A stretch of 64,000 nucleotides of DNA from Alloascoidea africana (taxonomy: Eukaryota; Ascomycota; Alloascoideomycetes; Alloascoideales; Alloascoideaceae). Below the pieces are notes generated by a model that was not told the origin of the DNA, did no database searches, and saw only the letters and a list, made by a program, of their open reading frames with translations. The translations under genes were made by a program, and so were the position numbers. This document shows, in pieces, positions 11,358 to 22,637 of this stretch (positions are counted from its first letter, which is position 1; each line of letters begins with the position of its first letter). The DNA lies in the NCBI GenBank assembly GCA_030581615.1, contig JAKTTT010000037.1, forward strand, positions 124,001 to 188,000. Reading direction: 5' to 3'.

Positions 11358-13386
11358 ATGGATGCAGACGCTACACACAGATTTATACCTGAGCACCGCC
11401 GCACGAACTACAAGAACAAGGGCTTTTTCAGGACCGATGAACATCGCCGCCGTCGTGATGAAGTCCAGGTCGAGCTGAGAAAGGCTAAAAGAGATGAAAA
11501 CCTGGCAAAGAGAAGAAATTTGGTCGAGCTCATTGGGGACGCTGCGGACGACAGTGAGGACGAAGCAAGCGAGGAATCTCTTTTTGATAGACAGGTAAGA
11601 TCTTGTTTGCACTCTCCCACATTGTTTTTGAGTAGCCGCTTTCGGGAGGTCTCTTGAGCCATTTTCTAGAACCTTACTCGCATTGAAATGTTTGATCTGG
11701 GGGCCGGATACCTCCAACAGTGACAGAGCACTGGCATGGCGATATAGTCCACGCTCTTGCCCCCTGGATCAAAGGATCAAAGGATCAAGAAGCTTTCTGA
11801 TCACATGCACAGTTGCCGTGTTTACATTTACGTGTCACGTTCCCGAGCATTGATCCTGACATTTTCACTTTTCGGGGTGCAAGAGATGATCCTGTTGGTC
11901 GATCGTGGAGCTTCTAGAAAGTGGTTGTGAGATAAACCCCCGGCATCTCGGTTTCCTTGTCTTGTTTCAATTCATACTAACGTTTGCATTTGTTTCTGTC
12001 TAGTTCCAAGAAGAACTCCCAAAGATGATCGAAGAGATCAAATCAGATGCTTTGGATACCCGAATCAATGCCACTGTCAAGTTCAGAAAAGTTTTATCCA
12101 GGGAAAGGAATCCTCCCATCGATTTGGTCATCCAGTCCGGTGTGGTTCCAATTCTCGTTGAGTTTTTGAAGTCGAGCGCAGATATCCTTCAGCTGGAAGC
12201 TGCCTGGGCTCTTACAAACATTGCCTCGGGTACATCTCAGCAAACCACCGTTGTTGTTGATGCGGGCGCGGTTCCTGTTTTCGTTGAATTGCTTGGCTCG
12301 CCTTCCCCCGATGTCAAGGAGCAGGCCGTCTGGGCCTTGGGAAATATTGCGGGTGATTCGGCAAATTACAGAGATTACGTTCTAAAATCTAACGCACTGC
12401 CTCCAATTCTGAGCTTGATGAATCTTTCCAAGACCAGCTTGCTCAGAAATGCCACTTGGAGTTTGAGCAACTTGTGTCGTGGTAAGAACCCCCAGCCAGA
12501 TTGGAACATTGTATCAACTACCATCCCAATCTTGGCCAAGCTGATTTACTCGGTAGACAAGGAGATTTTGATCGACGCTTGTTGGGCTCTGTCGTATCTC
12601 TCTGATGGCTCAAATGACAAAATACAAGCTGTCATTGATGCTGGTGTTCCAAGACGTTTGGTAGAGTTGCTCTCCCACTCGTCTACCCAAGTTCAGACTC
12701 CAGCGCTGAGGGCTATTGGAAACATTGTTACTGGTGACACCCAGCAGACACAGGTGGTTATCAACTCTGGTGCTTTACCGTCTCTATTGCAGTTGCTAGG
12801 ATCGCCAAAGGAAAACATTAGAAAAGAGACATGTTGGACCATTTCCAACATTACTGCAGGAACAACTGATCAGATCCAGGCTGTTATTGATAACAATTTG
12901 ATTCCTCCTTTGCTCAGGCTTTTGTCCACTGCTGATTACAAGACCAGAAAGGAGGCATGTTGGGCGATTTCCAATGCCACATCTGGAGGTCTCCAGAACC
13001 CTGAACAGATCAAGTATTTGGTTCACCAGGGTTGTATAAAGCCTCTCTGCGATTTGCTTGCAGTTGCTGATAATAAGATTATTCAGGTCAGCCTCGATGC
13101 CTTGGAGAATATTTTGGGCATTGGCGAGAGAGAAAAGGAGGCAACTGGCAAAGAGGTTAATGAGTATGCACTCTATATCGAAGAAGCCGGTGGTATGACC
13201 AAAATTTTCGAGTGCCAGAACAATGAGAACAACGAGATCTATCAGAAGGCTTATAGCATCATTGCCAAGTACTTTAGTGATGATGATGATGTGGAGGCAG
13301 CTGATACTGGGCTTGCACCCGAAGCCACTGGAAACACTTTTGGATTTGGCGGCGTTCAACAGCCAAGTTCGGGATTCCAGTTTTAA
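11358..13386 (+). CDS. SRP1: importin alpha (karyopherin alpha, Srp1)
   Basis: Two exons: 11358-11594 (79 codons) and 12004-13386; 539 aa, close to S. cerevisiae Srp1 (542). The 409-nt intron has donor GTAAGA, a perfect TACTAAC branch site (~11974) and acceptor TCTAG. Exon 1 encodes the importin-beta-binding domain, with Arg/Lys clusters ([23 protein letters not shown]). Exon 2 carries the armadillo repeats with recurring [23 protein letters not shown] and [10 protein letters not shown] signatures that hold the NLS-binding Trp/Asn ladder. The protein carries classical NLS cargo into the nucleus together with importin beta. The C-terminus is acidic (DDDDVE) followed by a Gly/Phe-rich tail, as in the family. 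Confidence 0.95.
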
Positions 13387-14663
13387 AAGATTTGGGGCTA
13401 TATCTTGATGTTTGAAGCAGGTTCTAGTGATTGAAACTGTTTAAAGTACTATTTTTTTTTGTTTTGCGCTTACTCCCGCTTGCAACTTTTTTGTTGAAAA
13501 AAAATTGCTTCACATTTACATGTCTACTATCATACTCCTTTTCCTCCTTTTTCTTTGTCCACGTTATGCTCATTTTGAACCTCTGTTTTCCCCCGCCCCC
13601 CTTTTTTTTGTGATCCCCTGTGCTATTCCAATTCTTTTCCTTTAATGGAGCTGGAGTTGGGTAGCTGATTCTATTCCTTTTTTGCGTTGTTTATTCTATA
13701 TATACATTTTGCACTCCATGGCCTTCACATTTTATATTCTCCCTTTTTATTCCTCTTTTTCCTTTTCCTTTTCCTTTTCCTTTCCACCCTTGTTTGTTGT
13801 TTTGCTCACGCTCATACATACCCACTTAATTTTCCCTGTTTTTGTTTATCCTCCCACTTTTTTTTATCCCTTTTTTTGGTCATCACTCTTCCTCACTATA
13901 TCTCCTTTGTTGATTTGATTTCTCTTCCCCCACTGCTATTCACATTTCAAATCGAAGTAAAATTTGAAGCCTATTCTGATTATGATAGTTAGATATTGTA
14001 TTCCAATAATTGATAATTCACATGAAATTGGAAGCTCGCTGAAGTTCATGAAGTAGAAGAATGAAAAAATTTACACATTCAGCATTCTAAAGTTGAATGG
14101 CAAAGCCCGTAAAACTTTTGGATAACCTTAAACGATAGAGAATGCCATGCCTTTTCTCCATACCCAATACTAAGAGATGTCATTTTTCTCGGTACTATTG
14201 GATTTGCGGCAAGAGAAGAACGCATGTCTGTATCCGCCTTGAATAACGAATAAAAACAAACAAACAAACAAAACAATATTTTTGTTTACTTGTTTCCCAT
14301 TTCCGAATCTCCAGTATTATTGACCTTTATCAAAACCGTCTTTCCCTTTCCCTCTCTTCCCTGGTTTTAGCTTCCTCCTCATTTACACAATCCAGTGGTA
14401 AGGGTAATGAACTCAAATCCCACACACCACAGCTGCGGTTTACAACACAAAAAAAAACCGAGCAGTGGAAGTGAGCGCGAGCATTAAAGTTTGTACCACC
14501 TCCCATCTCCCTCTCATTCTATCGGTAGAACAGACACTTTGGGTAAGGGTAAGGGACCAAAACCTCAGACTAGCCTCCGACATCTTTTCGTCCTATCCTT
14601 GTATTTCTCTGATTTTTGAGGGGGTTTAAGTCGCTTTTTCAGAATAGATAAATACCCTTGGGG
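13387..14663. other. pyrimidine-rich intergenic region
   Basis: Roughly 13430-13930 is strongly T/C-rich on the plus strand and includes a (CTTTTC)n microsatellite near 13755-13790. Long 'open frames' here are Phe/Ser/Leu-rich artefacts of composition. (AAAC)n occurs near 14250-14272. It presumably contains the SRP1 3' UTR and the promoter of the next gene. Confidence 0.5.
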
Positions 14664-16283
14664 ATGACGGGAGATTTCAACCCGCTCGTTGTCAATCCAA
14701 TGTCAATGCCACTTGAAAAAACTAGCTTTGAAACTCCAGTTTGTGAACCTGCGTTTCACGATGGAGATGGATATTCAGAAATGCCAAAGCAGGGCTCTGG
14801 GCCAGAGCAAGAGACGATAGACTCTGCTTCACCAAGTTTTCGGATAAGAAGAGACGTTAAGGTTAAAAAAGGGGCTTTGTTACCAACCTCGCGAGAAAAG
14901 TACCAGAGACGGTTAGACCAGAGCATCCGCGCAAACTCAATATCTGATGTCAGCTCGACAGCATCTTCAATTGCATCTACCTCTCCTGAGAGTTCTGCAT
15001 TGAGAAATGGATCAAATAATGTGCTTGGGGGAAGTGGAAATGGAAGTGGAAGCGATGTAGGCAATGGCAAAGGAAGTAGCACAAATACGAGTCCAGTTTA
15101 TGGAAACGAGTTTGAAACGGAGTATTCGAGAAGGATAAGAAAGTTATCCATGACCATGTCAACATCCAGTTCTCCTAGATTTTCATTTTCATTTCCGCAG
15201 AAGCATATGTTTCAGAACCCAGCATCGTCTCCTTCAACATGGTTTCAGGGGTTTGAGGATCAGGATAGAACGCACTCATTTGATTCGTCTTCAATTGCCA
15301 TGCCTTCATCTTCTTTCTACGCGTCCTCTCCTCCTTCCTTTGTGACTGCGGGTGGTTCGTTGAAAGATGGACCTATAGTGGTGAACAGATCACGGCCTTT
15401 TATCTCATCATCTCAACAGTGTTACAACTCACCTTCCACCAATATTTTTGCATCGCGGAATCGAAGAAGGGCTAGAGGACGTATGGCCCAGGAGCGCAAT
15501 TCCCTTAATAGGTCTATTACGAATATATCCTTGGACTCATCTTGGAACGATTATGACAATCATGCCTGGAGCGGAGTATGTGATGAGTCCTTTTCCTCGA
15601 ACATATCTACAGAATCCTCATTCAAAGAGCGGTCAGGACGGAAATTGTACGGGGTATCAGAAGATATGGAAACAAGATCTGCTCTTGGAATTGAACTGGA
15701 CATTTCTCCTAAAGTTAATCGGAGTTTACAAAGGCATGACAGTCCTGTGTTGAAGAGAACGGTTAGCGATCTTGACAAAGGAATGAAGAAAAATATGATT
15801 TCTTTCCGGAGGCCTAGAAGAGATCAAAGATTGAAGCAAAGGACGGTTGATTTGCAGGATCTGTCACCATCAGCGTCGCACTCATCCTCGGAACCCATCA
15901 AGGGCGGTTCGGATGAGGAGCGGAAGAAGAGTACTTCTGAACTGGACATTGACGAACTTACGAAACACTACATGGAGATTGAATCCGCTCTAAAGAAACT
16001 TGAGCTACATTTGATTACAGAGATGGATGCTAACAAACGGAGAAAGATTGAGCATGAACAGGATGATGAATCAAAAAACGTTGATGAACCGCCATCCTCA
16101 GTGCAAACTCCTCCTAAACCCATTTCTGTATTTGTATCTCCAGGTCTGAAAGACCTAGCCCTAAAACCCATGATGGTGAAGCCTGGTTTTGACTTACTGA
16201 ACAGTCCTGTTCTTTCAATAATGCTTGCATTTGTGTTTTCTTTTTTACTCATCGTTCTCTCATTTTCGAGATATCCACAATAG
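14664..16283 (+). CDS. unrecognised tail-anchored, Ser-rich membrane protein
   Basis: 539-aa single-exon protein beginning MTGDFNPLVV (the first ATG of the frame, at 14664). Residues ~100-280 are Ser/Gly/Asn-rich and look disordered. A short predicted helix around ELDIDELTKHYMEIESALKK is followed by a basic patch (NKRRK). The last ~25 residues (SPVLSIMLAFVFSFLLIVLS then FSRYPQ) form one hydrophobic segment, which suggests a C-terminal tail anchor with the bulk in the cytosol or nucleoplasm. I recognise no domain; a nuclear-envelope or ER role is only one possibility. Confidence 0.65.
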   Translation: MTGDFNPLVVNPMSMPLEKTSFETPVCEPAFHDGDGYSEMPKQGSGPEQETIDSASPSFRIRRDVKVKKGALLPTSREKYQRRLDQSIRANSISDVSSTASSIASTSPESSALRNGSNNVLGGSGNGSGSDVGNGKGSSTNTSPVYGNEFETEYSRRIRKLSMTMSTSSSPRFSFSFPQKHMFQNPASSPSTWFQGFEDQDRTHSFDSSSIAMPSSSFYASSPPSFVTAGGSLKDGPIVVNRSRPFISSSQQCYNSPSTNIFASRNRRRARGRMAQERNSLNRSITNISLDSSWNDYDNHAWSGVCDESFSSNISTESSFKERSGRKLYGVSEDMETRSALGIELDISPKVNRSLQRHDSPVLKRTVSDLDKGMKKNMISFRRPRRDQRLKQRTVDLQDLSPSASHSSSEPIKGGSDEERKKSTSELDIDELTKHYMEIESALKKLELHLITEMDANKRRKIEHEQDDESKNVDEPPSSVQTPPKPISVFVSPGLKDLALKPMMVKPGFDLLNSPVLSIMLAFVFSFLLIVLSFSRYPQ

Positions 16284-18443
16284 AAAAGAGGCCAAGAAAC
16301 CCCCCCCCCTCTTTGTGTACTATAAAGATAAAAAAAATGGTTTTTATGACGTGTATACTTGTTCCACAAGGACAAGGAAGATTGCGGATACGAGAAACCA
16401 TGGTTTTTTTCTCCATTTTGACCAATTACTTTTGTATTCTACAGTTTGCATAATTATATAGTGAACCCCCAGAAATAAAAATGCATAAAGGAAGAGAATG
16501 CTGTCTGAAACTGGGACACTGGCTCTTCTTCGAGCGTACGCAAGAGAAGCCAGCTCCACAATCCGGCCAAACACGGGGAGATTGGGACTGGGACTGTGAT
16601 CAATCCAAGCGGTTTCGCGTGGACAAGGAAATTCTGCTCTCGCTGGCTCAGGCGTGCTCTTTTTCGCGATTCCCCACAGACGCTCACATGATTTCGTCTT
16701 CGTCGCATCCGGCTGGCGTTGGCACGGCAACTGGGGGGCCCGGGGTGCTTTTCTGGGGATGCTCACCACTTCTGGCTGCGTCTGGCCGAAAAAGTGCGAC
16801 AGCGGTCGATCTCCATCTCGATTCTCCATCTTTATCTCGATCTCTGGCGCTGTCCACGGCCAGGTCTCAGTCGCAGGCCCTACTCTGATGGGCACCAGTC
16901 CACGCTTGTCCGTTTGACCCACGCCTCGCAGAACTCTCTCAATTTCTCCGACAAAGAAGACGATAGTGAGAGCCCTTGCCTTTGCTCGTTTGGCCAGAGT
17001 AGATATTCCCAAGTTACGTAATTGCCCAAGCTGCTGTGCATGTGCATACCGCGCGAAGGCAGTGTTACCCGAAATGGCAAAAAAGATTTGCTCTACAAGC
17101 TCCTATTTTTCTGCTATTTGTCCTGCTTTTCTAAAAAATAACGATTACGATCACCGTGATCTTTTTTTTTTATTCAGATATTATTATTGCCAGTATTATT
17201 TTTATTATTATTATCACTTTCTGATCTTTTGTTTTTGGGCGGTTGGGGTAGGATTTCACTCTTGCAAATGCAAGACTAAAACACCCCTCCAAAAAAAAAC
17301 ATTGTTGTTAAACTTTGATAAGCGCTTTCTATTTCATTTATCGTTTTCGAAAGTTCAAAAACATCCCTAATAACGTTTTTGCCTTTTTTTGTTTTCACGT
17401 GTATTGTTTTACTGGAGTCCCAGCACATGCTGGGAAAGAAAAAAATCATACCACGTTAAACGGTGAAACTAAGCTGATTTTTTAGGAGGTGAAGTGAATA
17501 TTTCTAGAGGAGTTAGAAATTGTTGTCTCATTGTCATTAATTTGTCGCTATATAACCATCACGCACATATGCTTCTTCTTCACGTTAGAAATTTTTTTTT
17601 CTCTTTCTTTCTTTCTTTATCTTAATATCTCGAGCATTTTAATTCAAGCGCCTTCCCCATTTCATGGATCACACGGTATTTCCCATCGCTAGTTGAACCC
17701 CGTCTTAGATTTAGATGTAGAAGTTAGCAGTTTTTCACTCCTCGACTGCCTCATTCTATGTAAAACGCAAACCGGAAAAAAAAAAAAAGGTTTCCCACTA
17801 AAAAGTACTAGTGTTGGAGAATCAAAACGGCAATCACAATCGCTCACCTGGGAAAATTTGAAAGTTGTTCCATCAAGCTGATCGTTTGAATTTCACGTTT
17901 TCTTTCTAGAATACAGATCTAACAATGTTTCTCATCTGTCCTGATAGATAAAGGGATCCAAGATACTGGTAAGCTTATTATTTCTTGATCGTTTTCTCTA
18001 TCTATTAAATAAGAGTTGGAACTCCGTTATTGTGACCGCCACAGAGTCATCTTTTAAGTACAGACAATTATAATGTAATGCTCCTCCTCTCCTTCATCCT
18101 CCTCAATCTACAATGTGCTCATCATCAACTGCTCTAGCCATTGGCATTAGTGTATAACGTTTGTCATTTATCTTTTACATGCTTAAACTGTAAAGCACAC
18201 GTCTTATCGGGGCCCTCTCAAAAACACAAAAATCGTCTGACGACACAACTTTATGGAAGTGGAAGCGTAATAAAAAAAAGAAAAAAAGAGACCATATCTG
18301 CACGCTTAATTCTGAACACGCCGTTGTTGTGCAGACACCTGCAGCACCCATCTTTTATATAAGTACTCCTCATTGCGCTTCTCTTTCTCCCCATTGCCCC
18401 AATTGTTTCTACTTCAACGCCCGAAAAATACAAAGATACAAAA
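16284..18443. other. long intergenic region upstream of the acidic-protein gene
   Basis: 2.2 kb without a supported gene. 16500-16960 is clearly more GC-rich than its flanks and gives long but unconvincing open frames on both strands. Other contents are poly-T runs, a (TTTC)n tract near 17600-17620 and CCCCT/AGGGG stress-element-like pentamers. It likely includes a large promoter for the gene at 18444. Confidence 0.4.
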
Positions 18444-19187
18444 ATGATCTATCGATCTCAAAACACCTCACTCTCGGAAGCCTATTTCATAGCGACAAAA
18501 GCACGCGCAAAGCTGGAGGCCGCCATGTCAAAGAAGGGAGAACAGAGTCTACGAATAGTACTGGCCCACGCAAACCTGCTCGACAGAGTCTCGACCTCGA
18601 TAGCAGATCAGATCTCTTACGTGCCTCTTCAACAAATGAGTCCAACGATGAGAACGGGCATAACTGGCACTACGACTCCTAGGTGTTTCAATCCTCCTGC
18701 TAGCCAATGCGTGGAAGGAGACACTATTTATAGCTGCACGGAGGTTGACCCAGACGATGATCTTGGTGACTATGACTATGGATACGTCTGTCAGTACCAA
18801 TATGTGGATGACGATGATGACGACGAAGATGAAGAGGATGAGGATGAGGAAAAGGAACAGGAACAGAAAGCAGAAGAATTTAACAAAAAGCAAAATTCTT
18901 CATACAGCAAAGATCAAACCGAGTATAGCTCTGAAGTTGTTTCTGGCTCAGACTCAGACTCAGATTCAGATTCGGACTCAGATTCAGATCTCGAATCGAA
19001 CGAAGACAGTGATACAGAAGATGATGAAGAGGACGACGAAATCTGTATCACGATAGTTCGACATGGCCAAAGTTGCTATCCAAAGGACTCAATGAGTAAG
19101 AATTCTCAATCAAACTGTTCTTTTCTGCAAAAGCCACTTTGTCGAAGTCGAAGTTTCCACAACCTTCGGGCACTTTCTGCACAGTAG
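18444..19187 (+). CDS. small acidic protein with N-terminal HANLLDR motif
   Basis: 247 aa. The N-terminal ~60 residues (LSEAYFIATKARAKLEAA, then LRIVLAHANLLDRVSTSIA) are well ordered and helical. They remind me of a short conserved motif of uncharacterised fungal proteins, but I cannot name the family with certainty. Residues ~100-205 are extremely acidic: Asp/Glu runs, then an (SD)n tract encoded by TCAGAC/TCAGAT repeats at 18948-18987. A short basic, Ser-rich tail ends the protein. The gene is isolated between 2.2-kb and ~3.4-kb spacers, which is common for regulated stress or nutrient genes. Function unknown. Confidence 0.55.
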   Translation: MIYRSQNTSLSEAYFIATKARAKLEAAMSKKGEQSLRIVLAHANLLDRVSTSIADQISYVPLQQMSPTMRTGITGTTTPRCFNPPASQCVEGDTIYSCTEVDPDDDLGDYDYGYVCQYQYVDDDDDDEDEEDEDEEKEQEQKAEEFNKKQNSSYSKDQTEYSSEVVSGSDSDSDSDSDSDSDLESNEDSDTEDDEEDDEICITIVRHGQSCYPKDSMSKNSQSNCSFLQKPLCRSRSFHNLRALSAQ

Positions 19188-22100
19188 CAGAATGAGTTTT
19201 GGAAATGATTAGAAATCGCCTTGATTCCTTCAACTCTTGAAGCTGAGTGTTTGTCTTGCCTTCCAAGCATCTCACCACCACGCTCTCAACGGTAAAATCC
19301 AGAATTGGAGTTACCCTAATGATTCTGAAGCTACCAGTGCTGACACATGTGTTCTCATCCTTCATGATTTATTTTTCCTGTTAACTATGAATTGCATGAC
19401 ACGATGACATATAACGATGCACCCACTAATGACTGCATTTTTTTTTTTTTTTTATTCATACTATCCCCCCCGAAAAATCTTTCTTCTCGCATTTGAACTA
19501 TAGCATATTTGCCTGAGAAGATTTTTTTTTTTTTTGTTTGATTACAGTTCTATTAAGATTACTACAACATAGTGATTATAGGATACATTTACGGTGTATA
19601 ATATACAGTTCCCAAAAGTCTTAGATTGCTATTAACTTTGTTGATTGGTGTGAGTAATGTGTTGTTCCCCACATCCCATCCCATCTCGACCCACCAGCCA
19701 AAAATCAAGCAGGGCTTCTCTGTGAGTCTGTAGATTACGGTCATCTTCATCGCTCGCCAAGATCCACCATAGTCGTCTACGGTAGACTTTTAAATGTAAC
19801 TGTGGTTCCTGGTGTTGCTTCGTTAATGGGTGCACAATCACACCATTGCCCCGGTTATTTTGGTGTAGATGATTATTGATGCACCTGAACACGAGCCACG
19901 GGCTGGCTTGCTATGCCAAGCTCATGCTCATCAGGTCCTGTCTGGGCCTCAACGCTGTGCAGTTTCTCAACTTTATCTTTTCGAAAGAAAAGGAAAACAC
20001 GCAAGTTATGTTTGAGCATAATCTCTACTGTCTCTAGGTAGGTGGGTTCCACCACACGGAAGGAAGAAACTGACAAAAATGGAGATTGGTAGATGTGCGG
20101 TTCCTTCCGTTACTGGATCCCAACATTGCCATTTTCGCTTAGAAATATAGCCATAGGTTAACCTTGACCCCCTCCTATGCTTTTGAAAAGGTTTATGCGG
20201 TTATACTTATCAAAGCGATGGTGGAGAACCGTGGTGGTGGTCTACCAGTACAGTATCTACGAGGGGTCTAGGATATGACATATTTTAGCTAGACTAGACA
20301 AGACGGGTGAAACATTCTTCAGGGCTTCTCGATCACCAGTGCAAAATATGTGTGTCGGGTGCTCTTCCTCTTGCAATGCATTATCATTTTATTTGGTTGA
20401 CATTATTGTTTAAGATATACGATTCATATTTTAATGTGAAACAGAGAATGGAAAGACGTTAATGAGATTGAGCCTCAACGCTAACTTACCATATGATGAC
20501 AACTCGTGGTAGTGAACCAGAGAAGAGGGAAGAACAAGAACGAGCTGTCTTGTTATTCCGCATTTTTCACTTTGGGACCGGGAGGGCGTCTGGTGATGGT
20601 ACTTTTCTGATTGAACAACGCACAAACTTGACTTGTGTCTCTGTTTTGTGTTTGTTTAAGCCTTTTATGTTCGCCGTATATTTTTTCTTTTGTGGGAGGG
20701 GGTGTCTTGACTAAGAAGAAGGGCTAGATCAGACTTTGCAAATACAGTTTAGAGATCTCGGGGGATTAATTCACTTTTTTTGATCTGAGGTCTGGAGGGG
20801 TTCAGTGAAACTGAGAACAATTGCTGTTTGTCTTAGTATTACAATTCTAGCCTTTTAGAAAAAATTTAAAACAAAGAAAGAAGAAAAAAAATAGTTGTGG
20901 AAGAACAAAAACGCACACCCACCTCGAGGTTGATCTCTCTGTTTTGCTTTGTTTTGTTTCTGGAGTTTCCCATGTTTGCGTTAATTAACTTAAATAATCA
21001 ACAAGAACAAACTGCTTTGATTTTTGAAAGGAGGCAGAAGCATATCATCATCTCCGAGTAGATATGGTATGGGTGTGGAAAGCCGGTTCTGCCTTGACCT
21101 AGCAATCTAAACTATGAACCAGGCGGCTTTTCCAACTATTGGAGCGAACATGGCGGAGCGCGCTTTAATAGAAGAAATAACAACGCACGTTATATACATC
21201 TGGTTTCTACTTGAGGGGCGAGGCAGATCAAATTACGAGGACAAAGATGAGGATGAGGATGAAAAAGGGCCTGGTCGCTTTCCATTCACACAAAGCGGTG
21301 AAGTGAAATGAAGTGAACTGAACAGACTCTGTTGCCTTGCCATGTTGGCAAAGCTTTGGAGGTGAACAGCGGGATTATCTGGTTGATCAGAAACCAGGGC
21401 TGGCCTGACTGATAACGCTTGGCTTATCTGCGCACCCGCCCAGCGAAGACCCGTCCAGCGAAGACCCGCTCGCGGTGTCATTGTGTCCCAGCACGTTTTT
21501 GTTTCTCGTGGAGAAGCTTGCGGAATCCTAAGCGCTGCGTATGCGCATAATCTAACTATAGCCTTAGCCAGCACGCGATCCGAGCACTCTCCGAGGTGGC
21601 CTTAGCTGGCCTCAGCTAGGGCCTCAGCCAGCTAGGGCTGGCCCGAGAGAAGCAGCAGCAGCTGCTGCTGCTTGTGCTCTTCAAAGTCTCTTCTCTGCCC
21701 CCCTTCAATCCCAGTCTCATTCTCGCTGAATCACAAACAGAGCCCCTCCGAAACCTCAATTTAGGCACTCTATCCGATGCCCAACATCCAGGACCAGGCT
21801 CTCTGTCAATCATTATAATATCAGGGGCAAACTCAAGAGTTTGGACGCTATGCACAAGTCTTTTCCGGGACACAGGACAAAAAAAAAAGGGGAAATAGAT
21901 AGCGGGTGTGTGGGTGCGCTTCATCAACAAAACCTTTGAACTTTGATAAGACTACTATAGACTTAGTTCCGATCAAGAACTAACTTGGCAAAACAATTAT
22001 TATTTCATAATAGTAGTAGTAGTAATAGTATGTAACTCTTAAATCAACCTTAAATTGTGAAATGAGTTTTTCCTAAACAATTCCCCATAACCAATAAAAC

Positions 22101-22637
22101 TGAATAAAGCATCGTGAATTTCTCGATATCTTGTATATAAATATATGGCAAAGTAGAATGCATCAACAAATGACTTACTTTTTTTTGTTTTTTTGTCCTC
22201 TTCTCATCTTCCTTCTCACTTTCTGTAGTGTTAAATACCTTTTCATTTTATTTTATTTTTTTTTTGGTGGTTTTTGTTATCTGTTTTCTCCTTTTTTTTT
22301 TATGGTGTGCTTTTTTGCATGTAGGAAGTGAAACGAGAGTAAATAGTGTAAAAAGAAAATTTTTGGAACTTAATATAAATAAATAAATGAAGGGAAAATA
22401 TATATATATAAAATATAAAATCATAAAATCATCATCCAGGGTAAAATCCAATCCAGCAGATTTGACATAAAACAGGATCTCTAGTAACAGTCAATCAATC
22501 AAGTTTCAGTGTTAAAAAAAAAAAAAGATAAAGATAAAGATAAAGATAAAAAGTTGTAAAATAAATATCAAAAAATGTCCATTAAAATGTGTGTGTGCAT
22601 AACAATAATAAAACGGCGGGTTGGTTGGTTGCCCTAG
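19188..22637. other. 3.4-kb gene-poor region
   Basis: Minus-strand open frames at 19048-19365, 19632-19892 and 19873-20076 are protein-like but unassigned (see findings). 20.1-21.1 kb shows nothing. 21.36-21.75 kb is GC-rich with tandem CAGCGAAGACCCG copies and a 24-bp CAG/CTG palindrome at 21650-21673. 21.9-22.6 kb is AT-rich with (TAG)n near 22010-22025, long T runs and (GATAAA)n near 22525-22550. Confidence 0.4.
21650..21673. repeat. perfect 24-bp CAG/CTG palindrome
   Basis: AAGCAGCAGCAG is followed immediately by its reverse complement, with no spacer. It lies at the end of a GC-rich stretch (21590-21648) that itself contains complementary GGCCTCAGCTAG / CAGCTAGGGCTGG-like segments, so the strand could fold into nested stems. 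Confidence 0.8.

Noticed and set aside
13431-13992. Phe/Leu/Ser-rich plus-strand frames resembling hydrophobic membrane peptides
   Set aside because: Produced by a T/C-rich 3' flank and a (CTTTTC)n tract; no start context or conserved feature.
16344-17012. 222-codon minus-strand open frame
   Set aside because: It lies in a GC-rich island, starts at a non-ATG codon, overlaps other long frames on the opposite strand and has no recognisable domain; length is explained by low stop-codon density in GC-rich DNA.
17688-17700. GTTGAACCCCG-like string suggesting a tRNA T-loop
   Set aside because: No matching acceptor, D-arm or anticodon stem nearby; the B-box consensus is not met on either strand.
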